NCBI GenBank assembly: GCA_030748495.1
Contig: JASMLX010000026.1
Location: forward strand, 1 to 59,123
Length of the DNA stretch: 59,123 bases
Reading direction: 5' to 3'
Source of the DNA: Candidatus Poribacteria bacterium
Lineage (GTDB): Bacteria > Poribacteria > WGA-4E > UBA9662
How positions within the stretch are numbered: position 1 is the stretch's first letter; each line of letters opens with the position of its first letter. Shown here one piece after another: positions 17,018-25,928 of this stretch. Both the position numbers and the translations under genes were made by a program. A model generated the notes under the pieces. That model did not search any database. It was not told where the DNA came from and saw nothing but the letters and a program-made list of their open reading frames with translations.

Positions 17018-18664
17018 ATGGTAGACACCAGCAGAGAAGAGCATCGGATGATGATTTTCTCTAATGATAGTGATTCAATCCAGTCGGACTTGATCCAAGG
17101 GGATGATTTGGCGAATGGAATGCGGTCAGGCAAGATACCAAATGGGATCCTGACGCAAAAGATCCACACCGAATCCTATACAGTGACCCTCTATGCGCTA
17201 CTCAAAAACTACGGCTTAATCCCGGTTGTCCGGATCAAACCCAGAATTCGATTTCGTCGCTCCAACTACGACAACCTCTCATCTAGCGCACCTCTCTGTT
17301 ATGGATCTGATGATATTGTCCAATTCGCGGAACTGAAACGAGGAGATGATACGGCTGAAGGTGCCGATTACAGTCAATTGGCGCAGTTTTTTGGAGATGC
17401 CCCGGCCATCGAGAACCTATCAGCAGATCCTGCGCTGCAACTGGTTTCACAACGAGATCTATTTCTTCGCCAGCCCCCCTTTAAGGTTAAAACCAAGGTC
17501 TTCGGCGCTGCTCCCGATCAGAGCGGAATTCCAATCGGCAGTTTTCTGGATGCGTTAAACGACCCAAAGCAGACGGAAGCTATCTTCAAGCAATTCCCAA
17601 GTGGTGACGAGTTCGCACTTGATCTATTAGAAGCACTCGAACCTTTTGGGACTGTTGAGTTTCAATTTGGTTTGTATTCCCGCTATGAGCGACTGGATTG
17701 TGTGCTGGCAGGGTCTGATTCAGGGGGATATCGTACTACCTTTGATCCCTTTACCGCCCTCGGTTACATTCAGTCCGAAGGACCGATGCAACAACTCCAG
17801 ATTTTAGCACATGAGCGCGGAACTCGATGGGAACATAAGATCTTAATCGACCAACTCTCTCCATCGATGCTAAACTCAATTTCCAACCGGATTCGAATGC
17901 TCCGACGAAAATATCTGATTGGTCGGTTACTGTCTAAAAGTCAGACTGGATTAACCGCCTTAGCCGATTCGCGGGAATCCCGGCTGGGTTTGACTAAAGA
18001 TCTACTGACCGGTTACCAATTAACAGTTGAAGTGTCAATGCCTAAGAACCGGATGTCTAATATCGAATCTCGCAAGAAACTGCGGGAGTGTTTTACCGGT
18101 AATAGCCAATATCAACTACATCCGTTTAATAAGGATATCACTGAGCGACATTTGAACGTGGCTAAAGGGGTCAAAAATGGTGTCGTCTATAGTTTGGACA
18201 ATGCTTATCTAACACAAAGCATTGCACCTAGTCGAAATGAGGAGAATGGTGTAGTGGTCGTTAGAGACCCAATCGGTGAGCGAATGTTGATCAGATCAGC
18301 TCAGGAGTTACGAGAGCGGATACCAACGAACGGATTTGATGAGTGTTGGAATGAAATGTCGAGCCAGGCCGGGTACACCGTTGTTAATCAACAAACAGCC
18401 AGATGTTATGCTGTTAGCTACCAAACCCAGAAAAAAGGGGGAATTCTCGACGGTCAAGAGACTATTCAGAAATCCGAACATTTCCTCTCGGTACGGTATC
18501 TAGGTGTGAGCCGATTAGAAACGGCGTTGAGGCACGACAGGTCTGACCATAGATCCGGAAATGGACATTCTAGCCTACTAGAGATTGCCTCCCAAAAAGA
18601 AATTCAGGTCATCCAAGAGATGAAAAATCTAATCTCCTATCTCAAAACAAAGCACCTAATTTAA
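17018..18664 (+). CDS. Possible VTC-type (CYTH superfamily) polyphosphate polymerase-like protein with novel C-terminus
   Basis: 548 residues, not recognised as a whole. The first 310 residues carry, in the right order, what VTC/CYTH tunnel enzymes need. These are a basic strand RIKPRIRFRRSNY (72-84), an E-x-K strand FAELKRGD (103-110), YSRYERLDC (220-228) followed by YRTTFDPF (238-245), a second E-x-K strand RWEHKIL (270-276) and RRKYLIGR (296-303). VTC enzymes make polyphosphate from ATP using these Lys/Arg/Glu residues. Residues about 320-548 (for example 'NGVVYSLDNAYLTQSIAPS') match nothing I know. There is no signal peptide or membrane span. AGGAAAC lies upstream of the ATG. The pairing with sixA supports the phosphate-related reading, but the enzymatic assignment is inference. 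Confidence 0.45.
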   Translation: MVDTSREEHRMMIFSNDSDSIQSDLIQGDDLANGMRSGKIPNGILTQKIHTESYTVTLYALLKNYGLIPVVRIKPRIRFRRSNYDNLSSSAPLCYGSDDIVQFAELKRGDDTAEGADYSQLAQFFGDAPAIENLSADPALQLVSQRDLFLRQPPFKVKTKVFGAAPDQSGIPIGSFLDALNDPKQTEAIFKQFPSGDEFALDLLEALEPFGTVEFQFGLYSRYERLDCVLAGSDSGGYRTTFDPFTALGYIQSEGPMQQLQILAHERGTRWEHKILIDQLSPSMLNSISNRIRMLRRKYLIGRLLSKSQTGLTALADSRESRLGLTKDLLTGYQLTVEVSMPKNRMSNIESRKKLRECFTGNSQYQLHPFNKDITERHLNVAKGVKNGVVYSLDNAYLTQSIAPSRNEENGVVVVRDPIGERMLIRSAQELRERIPTNGFDECWNEMSSQAGYTVVNQQTARCYAVSYQTQKKGGILDGQETIQKSEHFLSVRYLGVSRLETALRHDRSDHRSGNGHSSLLEIASQKEIQVIQEMKNLISYLKTKHLI

Positions 18665-19130
18665 TCAGACCTGATATGGTCAAATCCTATCGAGCTAAGA
18701 GCACTTGCGCTCATATTAATTGAAGACATGTAAGCCAGTTTCTCCCTTGACTTTCCTAAGTGGCTATTGTACTATTCCACCCGTAGTTTGCTGGCTGGCA
18801 AGGTGTTTTGGCTGACTATCGTCAGCACGGAACACCATACCAATGGTAGCACTGTGCTAAGATGGTTGACGGGTACTGAAGTGCGATTCCTAGAGTTGGC
18901 CTTATCTCCACGCATAACGACGACCACTACATGTCAGGCCGATTTACAGGTTAATGAATGCTTAGTGATGTCGAATTCTTGGCAATCGTTTCCCAGCGGA
19001 TAGTCGCCTGCTCGAACACTACCCGACCAATGAAATTTAGGTCGAAAAAGAGTACGTGGTAGTAGGTTGTTTTAATCAAAAACCTCTTGTTACTCTGATT
19101 ATTTAGTACGCCTACTGGTAGTGCGACGCA
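18665..19130. other. Intergenic gap, no gene recognised
   Basis: 466 bases. Reading frames on both strands are short and motif-free. I searched for a TPP riboswitch before thiS (CUGAGA...ACCUGAU-type core) and found none. No hairpin plus T-tract was seen after the preceding gene. Confidence 0.5.
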
Positions 19131-19355
19131 ATGAAAGTACATGTCAATGGAGAACTCAAAGTATTCCCCGAGACCGGGGAGCCGTCCCGCCGCTTGAGTC
19201 TCTATCAGCTTTTGAAAGACCTGGGTTTAGATCCAGACCGGGCAGGTATTGCTGTGGCTGTGGATCAACAGGTAATCCGCCGCCAATTGTGGCTACAAAC
19301 TGCGGTTCAATCCGGTTGCCAAATTGAAATCATTCAAGCAGTACAAGGAGGGTAA
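19131..19355 (+). CDS. thiS: ThiS sulfur-carrier protein
   Basis: 74 residues of ubiquitin-like beta-grasp type, opening MKVHVNGELKVFPE and ending in the essential Gly-Gly (VQGG). The C-terminal glycine is adenylated and thiocarboxylated by ThiF, and the sulfur is then passed to ThiG for the thiamine thiazole ring. It sits four bases before thiG, an obvious operon pair. The internal stretch 'VIRRQLWLQTAVQSGCQIEIIQAVQGG' is the family's final strand. Confidence 0.93.
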   Translation: MKVHVNGELKVFPETGEPSRRLSLYQLLKDLGLDPDRAGIAVAVDQQVIRRQLWLQTAVQSGCQIEIIQAVQGG

Positions 19356-19358
19356 AAG

Positions 19359-20132
19359 GTGGATCAACTCCAACTTGGTGATCTACAAGTTCATTCGCGG
19401 TTATTGATTGGGTCTTCTGGGTATCCCAATTTCGACGTGATGCTCAAAGCCATTGAGGCTAGTGGAGCGGAAGTGGTGACAGTAGCAATTCGACGGGTTA
19501 AGTTCGTTGGAGAAAAGGGTGAAAATCTGTTTCATATCCTTCAGCAACGAAATCTCGCCATATTACCTAATACAGCAGGTTGTTTTACTGCTAAAGATGC
19601 GGTACTGACAGCGCAACTAGCGGCCGAAGCATTAGAAACAACATGGGTAAAACTAGAGGTTATTGGAGATGATCAGACCCTGTTCCCGGACGTAGAGCAA
19701 CTTTTATCTGCGACTGCTACCTTGGTAAAAGACGGTTTCACAGTTTTGCCCTATTGTAACGACGATCCTATTACCTGCAAAAAATTAGAAGATCTGGGTT
19801 GCCCTGCGGTAATGCCACTTGGTGCACCAATTGGATCTGGGGCAGGTATCCGTAATCCGTATAATATCCAGATTATCCGCGACATGGTTTCTGTGCCTGT
19901 AATCGTCGACGCTGGCGTTGGTACCGCCTCAGACGCAGCGATTGCGATGGAACTAGGCTGCGATGGAATTCTACTCAATACCGCAGTGGCTAAAGCCCGT
20001 GATCCGATCCTGATGGCTTCGGCCATGCGGAAAGCCATTGAGGCAGGACGGGAAGCCTTCAACTCCGGTCGGATTCCTAAAAAGCTGTACGCCACGGCCT
20101 CTAGTCCGACTGACGGCTTAATCGACTTTTAA
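19359..20132 (+). CDS. thiG: Thiazole synthase ThiG
   Basis: 257 residues, a TIM-barrel enzyme that condenses deoxyxylulose-5-phosphate, dehydroglycine and ThiS thiocarboxylate into the thiamine thiazole phosphate. Lys98 ([12 protein letters not shown]) is the Schiff-base lysine. The phosphate-binding loops '[15 protein letters not shown]' and '[20 protein letters not shown]' are intact. The GTG start follows GGAGGG by about six bases. The upstream partner is thiS; argB follows after 17 bases, and thiF and thiH are not in the window. Confidence 0.95.
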   Translation: MDQLQLGDLQVHSRLLIGSSGYPNFDVMLKAIEASGAEVVTVAIRRVKFVGEKGENLFHILQQRNLAILPNTAGCFTAKDAVLTAQLAAEALETTWVKLEVIGDDQTLFPDVEQLLSATATLVKDGFTVLPYCNDDPITCKKLEDLGCPAVMPLGAPIGSGAGIRNPYNIQIIRDMVSVPVIVDAGVGTASDAAIAMELGCDGILLNTAVAKARDPILMASAMRKAIEAGREAFNSGRIPKKLYATASSPTDGLIDF

Positions 20133-20149
20133 ATAGTGGAATTATCCTG

Positions 20150-21058
20150 GTGAATCGAGTGATAAGAGAAGTAGATTTTATCCATAAAGCCAACGTCTTA
20201 ATTGAGGCCCTACCATACATACGCCAATTCTCCGGGAAAACCGTCGTCATTAAATACGGTGGTGCCGCCATGACCGACGAATCGCTCAAACATTCGGTGA
20301 TGAAAGATATTGTCTTGATGAAGTATATCGGCATTCAGCCAGTTGTAGTACACGGTGGTGGTCCAAAGATTAGCCAGGTGATGGAACAAATGGGCAAAAA
20401 ATCCGCATTTGTGCAAGGCTTGAGGGTAACTGACATTGAGACGATTGAAATCGCTGAAATGGTATTGGCAGGATCGATCAACAAAGAGATCGTTCAACTA
20501 ATAAACCAGCACGGTGGTAGAGCGGTTGGATTATGTGGAAAAGATGCAGGCTTGATTCAAGCCAAAAAGCACTATCCACAAGTTGAGGATGCAGACGGAA
20601 AAATCACTCATTTAGACATCGGTTATGTAGGTGAAATTGTTCGGGTTGATCCGGAACTGCTTAGGTCTTTGAAAGCCGCAGACTATATTCCGGTGATTGC
20701 ACCCAACGGCGTCGGTGATGATGGTAACGCTTACAATATCAATGCGGACACCGTTGCTGGTGAAGTCGCCGTGGCCTTAGAAGCAGAAAAATTGATCTTA
20801 TTAACCGATACTCGCGGGATTTTACTTGATCCGAGCGATGAAACAACATTGATCCCAACCCTCAATACCAATCAAATAGACAGCTATATTCAGGATGGTG
20901 TTATCGGTGCCGGGATGTTACCCAAAGTCGAAGCCTGTACGACAGCGCTGGCAGCAAGTGTCAGTAAAACCCATATTGTTGACGGACGATTGAAGCATGC
21001 GATGTTGCTTGAAATTTTCACTTCCCACGGCATCGGGACCGAAATTGTCAAGGCTTAG
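20150..21058 (+). CDS. argB: Acetylglutamate kinase
   Basis: 302 residues of the amino-acid kinase fold. Family motifs are VIKYGGAAM (33-41, catalytic Lys35), VVHGGGPKIS (substrate loop) and 'NINADTVAGEVAVALEAEKLILLTD'. It phosphorylates N-acetyl-L-glutamate with ATP, the second step of arginine synthesis. The GTG start lies 17 bases after the thiG stop. A leading 24-residue helix before the core is compatible with the arginine-sensitive hexameric enzymes that carry an extra N-terminal helix; feedback control is therefore likely but unproven. Confidence 0.95.
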   Translation: MNRVIREVDFIHKANVLIEALPYIRQFSGKTVVIKYGGAAMTDESLKHSVMKDIVLMKYIGIQPVVVHGGGPKISQVMEQMGKKSAFVQGLRVTDIETIEIAEMVLAGSINKEIVQLINQHGGRAVGLCGKDAGLIQAKKHYPQVEDADGKITHLDIGYVGEIVRVDPELLRSLKAADYIPVIAPNGVGDDGNAYNINADTVAGEVAVALEAEKLILLTDTRGILLDPSDETTLIPTLNTNQIDSYIQDGVIGAGMLPKVEACTTALAASVSKTHIVDGRLKHAMLLEIFTSHGIGTEIVKA

Positions 21059-21070
21059 AGGAGTTGTTTT

Positions 21071-21454
21071 GTGCCCCTGTCTGACGAAGAAAAGGAACTG
21101 GTAAAACAGAAAATCAAGGATCGACGGCGGGAGTTGTGGGGGGCGAGTATGCCCGCTCCTCCGACCAATAGGATCGCCGACTCTGCGAAGTCGCCCAATG
21201 TAGCGGAATCAACGGCTTCAGCAAATCAAGTCCCCCCTCAAACAGATACAGCCCCCACCGCAACTGAACCGGAGTTGCAAGTAATCCAAAACAGCCAACC
21301 AATAACCGATGAAATCAAACAGGTTAACGGTGTGTTTGAGACCGGACAACCAACGTTAGTGACTTGGTGGAAGTATGCGATCGGTACCGTTGTCGCTATG
21401 GTAGGTCTAACAGGGTTAGGCGTTTTAATCGGTTATACGCTGGCAGGTGGTTAG
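21071..21454 (+). CDS. Small protein with C-terminal membrane helix
   Basis: 127 residues, no family recognised. It has a charged N-terminal helix (EEKELVKQKIKDRRRELWG), a low-complexity Pro/Ala/Thr/Glu linker (about 28-95) and a single membrane span near residues 104-125 (WKYAIGTVVAMVGLTGLGVL). The layout is that of a tail-anchored protein with a cytoplasmic head. GTG start, with GAGGAG seven bases upstream. It follows argB by 12 bases and its stop overlaps the convergent beta-helix gene by four bases. Function unknown. Confidence 0.7.
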   Translation: MPLSDEEKELVKQKIKDRRRELWGASMPAPPTNRIADSAKSPNVAESTASANQVPPQTDTAPTATEPELQVIQNSQPITDEIKQVNGVFETGQPTLVTWWKYAIGTVVAMVGLTGLGVLIGYTLAGG

Positions 21455-23523
21455 TCAAACCGGACCACTAAGATTAGATCCAACGCGTCTACCTCGTGCC
21501 CGTTCCCCACTACTACCAAGACCGGAAACTCTGCTTGACTAGGCGTTCTCGACGGCGTATCCGTCGATGCCGACTTGTCATCTTGTTTTGCCCCTAAGTT
21601 GCGAGGCGGTTTCCACGTTAGTGTATTATCTTTGGTCTTGGCACCGACAGGTAGAAAAATATAAGAAAATTGAAGTGGCTCTTCGCCTTCGGCTTCAAAG
21701 ATAAGTTTAGTCTCTTTATTGGGTGGAATTTCGTATTTAACCGGGGCATTCTTGTCTGTTTGTACAATGGGATCTTCATTAATTTTTATGATTCGTGGCG
21801 GCCGATTCTGTTGCCAGACGAAGAACTTGATTTCAGATATCTTCTCCTCTGCCTGAAGCTTAATGGTCTGTGTTCCGACCTGACCTGCGTTCGGCTTCCA
21901 TTCTAAAACCTGATTTTGATAAACCGCACCTTCAGGATAACCACTGGTAATTCCTTCAAATTGGCACTCTACTTTTTCCCCCTCAAAATCTGGAAAGACA
22001 TCTTTGACGACTAGCTGAACGGTTTGCCCAACCTCAACTAAATACGGCCGTTTCTGTAGAGGGGCAACTATTATGGTAGGGTCTGAAAATTTGGCCGAAG
22101 TTTGGAGGAAATCACGCTCAGTGGAATCAGATATTTCCAGTTCTGTTATTTCTGCTATTGTTGCCGGCTCATCAACTGTGGTAATTTCAGTTTCTGGTTT
22201 TACTTGTTGTATAACCGATTTTTCGGGTTGAGATTCTGGTTTAACCGGTGTTGATTGAACCGCTACGGTCGGCGGATTTGAGTGCGGCAGACCACCTAAA
22301 TCGGTCTTGTCAGCAGCCTGGCCAATCATGGGTGAATTAGGACGCAGAGCATAGTTCATCTGTGCCACTGAGACAAACTGCGGGTCGAGACGTGTATCGG
22401 AGGCTGGTACTTTCAAGTTGACGTAGTGCTGTTTATTAGTCCAGAGGTTATTATAAGAGAATGCCGAACCCACCGCAATTGCTTTGGTCACTATTCCTGT
22501 GCTGTTGAAAGCAATGATATTGTTCTGGATGGTCAAGTTGTCGCTATTTTCTAAAAGTAGACCGATTTGTTGGGAAGCGATGGTACTATGATCTACCAAA
22601 ACCTGTGACGAATGCCGGATAACAATGCCATTTTGCCGATTATCCGTCACAACATTTAGGAAAAGATCACCTGTTACCGCTTCCAACTTAACACCACTAC
22701 CTAAATGATTTTGGACTGTATTTTGGTGAATTTTTACACTCTTGGCTAACTCTACATGAATACCGTTTAGTTTATTGTCCTGAATAGTATTGTGACGAAT
22801 AGTGGCTGTTGATTTAGCGATGTCTTTCATAGGAACACCATCAGAAATGTAGATTCCGTTCCACTTGTTCTGGCTAATCTGATTTTTTGCGATGATCGTA
22901 TTCCGGCACTTGGACAGTTTGAGGCCATGGTGCTCATTTTGTGTAATCGCACACCCCACAATATTGGCTGTGGAGTTGGCGATATTGATGCCAATTCGTC
23001 GATTTTTAACCACTCGACAGTTGCGGATCGTCACATTTGAATTGGCAGTGATATAAATCCCGGCATAAAATCCACCACTAACCACACAATTTTCCAGCAG
23101 AATATTGGAGCGAAAAAACCAGATGGCAGATCTTTGACCTTTGCCAGTGTACTTGATGGTCAAGCCCTGAATTGTACCCTGCTTAACGTCACTGGTTGAA
23201 ACCACTAGTCTTTCTCGATCATATTCCAGGTGGGTAACGTCTGCCCCAGAACCGGAGAGCGTTAGGTTCTTCTTGAAAGAAACCGCTTCTTTGTACGTAC
23301 CTGGCATGATTTTGATAGTATCGCCAGCATGTGCTACTTCAATAGCCTGTTGAATGGTGGGAACGTTAGCTTGATTGCTAGTAGTTGTAACTTTCCTCCC
23401 GGGGCTAACAATGATTGTTTTCGCCATGGCCAAACACGACCACGAAACTAGCACGAGTAAGAGAAAACTCGATCGGAGCCTAAAAAATCTATTAAGATAG
23501 AAATCACAAAATAGTTTTGACAT
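21451..23523 (-). CDS. Secreted right-handed beta-helix (PbH1/NosD-like) protein with Ig-like C-terminus
   Basis: 690 residues. The signal peptide lies within residues 1-34 (hydrophobic FLLLVLVSWSCLAMA). Then comes the pectate-lyase-like opening 'TIQQAIEVAHAGDTIKIMPGTYKEAV' and a run of 20-25-residue parallel beta-helix repeats to about residue 360 ('VTIRNCRVVKNRRIGINIANSTANIVGCAI', 'IHQNTVQNHLGSGVKL'). A Pro/Thr/Glu-rich linker (about 405-490) leads to one or two Ig-like putative adhesion domains (GQVGTQTIKLQAEEKIS). No catalytic Asp/Arg set of a known lyase is evident, so it may bind or cleave a surface polysaccharide. AAAGG precedes the ATG. Confidence 0.75.
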   Translation of the reverse strand: MSKLFCDFYLNRFFRLRSSFLLLVLVSWSCLAMAKTIIVSPGRKVTTTSNQANVPTIQQAIEVAHAGDTIKIMPGTYKEAVSFKKNLTLSGSGADVTHLEYDRERLVVSTSDVKQGTIQGLTIKYTGKGQRSAIWFFRSNILLENCVVSGGFYAGIYITANSNVTIRNCRVVKNRRIGINIANSTANIVGCAITQNEHHGLKLSKCRNTIIAKNQISQNKWNGIYISDGVPMKDIAKSTATIRHNTIQDNKLNGIHVELAKSVKIHQNTVQNHLGSGVKLEAVTGDLFLNVVTDNRQNGIVIRHSSQVLVDHSTIASQQIGLLLENSDNLTIQNNIIAFNSTGIVTKAIAVGSAFSYNNLWTNKQHYVNLKVPASDTRLDPQFVSVAQMNYALRPNSPMIGQAADKTDLGGLPHSNPPTVAVQSTPVKPESQPEKSVIQQVKPETEITTVDEPATIAEITELEISDSTERDFLQTSAKFSDPTIIVAPLQKRPYLVEVGQTVQLVVKDVFPDFEGEKVECQFEGITSGYPEGAVYQNQVLEWKPNAGQVGTQTIKLQAEEKISEIKFFVWQQNRPPRIIKINEDPIVQTDKNAPVKYEIPPNKETKLIFEAEGEEPLQFSYIFLPVGAKTKDNTLTWKPPRNLGAKQDDKSASTDTPSRTPSQAEFPVLVVVGNGHEVDALDLILVVRFD

Positions 23524-23545
23524 TGTAACCTTTATGTGCTAAAGT
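23517..23545 (+). promoter_or_regulatory. Sigma70-type promoter: TTGACA, 17-bp spacer, TAAAGT
   Basis: The -35 is a perfect TTGACA (23517-23522) and the -10 is TAAAGT (23540-23545), exactly 17 bases apart, facing the small gene at 23587. It overlaps the start codon of the divergent beta-helix gene, so the two transcripts may compete. Confidence 0.5.
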
Positions 23546-23586
23546 CTATTTTGTTATTTAACGTTTGAAGGCTGGAGACAGTAACA

Positions 23587-23811
23587 GTGAGAAGTGCAAC
23601 CGTTGAGAATAGTGCGACATCGTTCGCCTTAGCGACACATAACATGACTGTCCAACAATACCTTCGGATGGAAGACGAAGCTGAATACTTGGTCAAAGAG
23701 GCTTCGCAACCCGAAAATGCGGAAGGTGAAGAGACGGCCCAACGCCAGAAGACCACAGACCGGCGGAATCCCTCGCTGGTTTACGGCAACCGGCTCAACA
23801 TCAGAGCTTAA
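23587..23811 (+). CDS. Small hypothetical protein
   Basis: 74 residues, no family recognised. It is acidic and glutamate-rich in the middle (EDEAEYLVKEASQPENAEG) with a basic end (RRNPSLVYGN). GTG start with GGAG about ten bases upstream, and a strong-looking promoter 42 bases before the start. No membrane span or signal peptide. I considered an RNA-polymerase omega-like protein because of the size and the acidic tail, but the conserved omega helices are missing. The existence of the gene rests on the promoter and ribosome-binding site rather than on homology. Confidence 0.4.
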   Translation: MRSATVENSATSFALATHNMTVQQYLRMEDEAEYLVKEASQPENAEGEETAQRQKTTDRRNPSLVYGNRLNIRA

Positions 23812-23911
23812 TTAACACCAACTCAGCCCCGACCTGCTATTTTGGCCCAATCACCAACGGTTGAGCCGTCTTGTTGCCTACACGATAACCCACTCAAAAG
23901 CCCACGTTAGC

Positions 23912-24787
23912 TTACAAAAGGCCCATATTGTTCACGGTTTGTCGTAGCACTTCAAGTGTGTCATCCGACATGGGGGCGAGCGGTAATCGCATCCGTCCAT
24001 TCAATTTTCCCATCATCTGTAGTACGGTTTTAACTGGAATTGGACTCGTGTCAATAAACAGGTCTAGCGCCAATTGCATTGTTTGGTGATGGATCTGCTG
24101 GGCAGTTTGTAGATCTCCAGCTTTGAAGGTATTACACATATCAGCAACTTCCTTGGGCGCGACGTTAGCCAAAACCGAAATAACGCCTTTCCCACCCACA
24201 GCCATTATCGGCAATGTATTGACATCATCACCCGACAAGACGGTAAACTCGTCATCGCAGGCATTGACGGCTTCGCTGGCACGACTGAGTTGACCAGTAG
24301 CCTCCTTTAAGCCGATAATATTTTGGTGCGTCGCTAACTTAGCCAGGGTTGTGGTTTGTAGATCTGTTCCAGTTCGACCGGGTACATTGTAGACCACAAC
24401 CGGAATATCGACCTGATCGGCAATGTGCATAAAATGGGCATACAAGCCGTTTTGTGTAGGTTTGTTGTAGTAAGGCGTAATCACCAATGCGCCGTCTGCT
24501 CCAACCGCTTTGGCGTGTTGGGTCAGGCGAAGTGCTTCTGCCGTTGAGTTTGATCCCGCTCCGGCGATTACTTGAACACGACCGTCTACGGTTTCGACTG
24601 TCAGTTCGACCACATGATCATGTTCATCATGGGTCAAGGTTGGGGATTCACCGGTTGTTCCACACGGAACAATACCGTGAGTGCCATTCTCAATCTGAAA
24701 CTCGATCAGCTCTTTCAGTTTGTCATCATCTAGCGATCCGTCATCGTTGAACGGGGTTACGATTGCAACAAAAGATCCTTCAAACAT
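23912..24787 (-). CDS. dapA: 4-hydroxy-tetrahydrodipicolinate synthase
   Basis: From ATG 24787 the enzyme has 291 residues; the TTG one codon earlier is unnecessary because GGAG sits about seven bases before the ATG. TIM-barrel aldolase motifs: 'GTTGESPTLTHDEH' (44-57), Tyr133 in YNVPGRTG and Schiff-base Lys161 in GLKEATG, the same numbers as in E. coli DapA. It condenses pyruvate with aspartate semialdehyde, the first committed step to diaminopimelate and lysine. dapF ends 30 bases upstream, so dapF-dapA are probably one transcript. Confidence 0.96.
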   Translation of the reverse strand: MFEGSFVAIVTPFNDDGSLDDDKLKELIEFQIENGTHGIVPCGTTGESPTLTHDEHDHVVELTVETVDGRVQVIAGAGSNSTAEALRLTQHAKAVGADGALVITPYYNKPTQNGLYAHFMHIADQVDIPVVVYNVPGRTGTDLQTTTLAKLATHQNIIGLKEATGQLSRASEAVNACDDEFTVLSGDDVNTLPIMAVGGKGVISVLANVAPKEVADMCNTFKAGDLQTAQQIHHQTMQLALDLFIDTSPIPVKTVLQMMGKLNGRMRLPLAPMSDDTLEVLRQTVNNMGLL

Positions 24788-24817
24788 CAAAATCTCCTTT
24801 GGTTTATGAGGAAACCT

Positions 24818-25669
24818 TTAATAATTCCAAGCCGAGGGTGTGAGTTGGCCTTGGCATACTAGTCGGGCATCCCCCTCTAAATGGACGTTCGTCACCTGTA
24901 TCTCTTTTCCCATCTCGTCAGATAAGCATGAGTTAAAGAAATCAAAGTAGACGGTCAATACTGTCCCACTAGCCGTTGTAACGGCGACGGGTGGTGTCAC
25001 CTTACCTAGCAAGGCCGCAATAATTGCTGCCGCTACAGAGCCAGTTCCGCAAGCTAGCGTTTCATCCTCGACTCCTCGCTCGTAGGTTCGGATCTCTATT
25101 TTTCGAGCCCCTTTAATTTGGATAAAATTAACATTTGTACCAGCAGGAGCAAAATTGTCGTGGTTTCGGATTTCTCGCCCCAAACCTATCAGATTAACTG
25201 CTTCTAGGTCTGAAACCAAACTGATAATATGCGGCACACCTGTGTTAGCGAAGCTCACCTCACAGACTTCGGCTGTTAGTCGAAGTGGAAAGCTAAGCCG
25301 CACCCGGGTTGGATCACTTAGTTTGACTTTGACTTGAGCCTCTGTAATTTCCGCTGAGTAAAGTCCAGCTTGGGTTTCAAAACGCATGTCTACCGGGGCG
25401 ATCCCATTCAGATAGGCAAATTGCGCAATACAGCGGGCTCCATTGCCGCAGGTTTCGGCCTCACTACCATCGGCGTTGAAATAACGCATTTTAAAATCGG
25501 CTTTTGTAGACAGTTCAACGAGGAGCAACCCATCAGCACCTATAGATAGACGACGTTTGCAAACTTTTTCAGCTAATTTTACCGGCGATAACGGTAACAG
25601 ATCTTGGCGATTGTCAATGATGACAAAATCATTACCGGCACCGCTGAGTTTCATAAAAGGAATCCGCAT
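24818..25669 (-). CDS. dapF: Diaminopimelate epimerase
   Basis: 283 residues. Both catalytic cysteines are present: Cys74 in AETCGNGARC and Cys207 in ETLACGTGS. The pseudo-twofold epimerase fold opens with 'MKLSGAGNDFVIIDN'. It interconverts LL- and meso-diaminopimelate for peptidoglycan and lysine. It is encoded just upstream of dapA and downstream of polA, with 260 bases between polA and dapF that may hold its promoter. Confidence 0.96.
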   Translation of the reverse strand: MRIPFMKLSGAGNDFVIIDNRQDLLPLSPVKLAEKVCKRRLSIGADGLLLVELSTKADFKMRYFNADGSEAETCGNGARCIAQFAYLNGIAPVDMRFETQAGLYSAEITEAQVKVKLSDPTRVRLSFPLRLTAEVCEVSFANTGVPHIISLVSDLEAVNLIGLGREIRNHDNFAPAGTNVNFIQIKGARKIEIRTYERGVEDETLACGTGSVAAAIIAALLGKVTPPVAVTTASGTVLTVYFDFFNSCLSDEMGKEIQVTNVHLEGDARLVCQGQLTPSAWNY

Positions 25670-25928
25670 TTTATTACAACAGGATTGAGCGATAACGTGG
25701 GTTGGCTAAGATCTTCAAAGCATCAGGAAAAATGACTAAAATCAATTTTCTAATTATAAGTTTGGTGGAATCTACTGTCAAGAAAATGTTGGAATGGTCT
25801 AGCTTGAAGTTCACTTAACTGGCAACCCGGACAAGCTTGGATCGGTGTCACTGAAGTTTAATTAAATAGCGGATAGTTATACGTTGCTTGGCTAACACAT
25901 CTCAATTCCCATTTTAAAAAGGGATCTG

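Noticed and set aside
18990..19130. TPP riboswitch before thiS
   Set aside because: No CUGAGA or ACCUGAU-like cores and no suitable pairing found in the leader.
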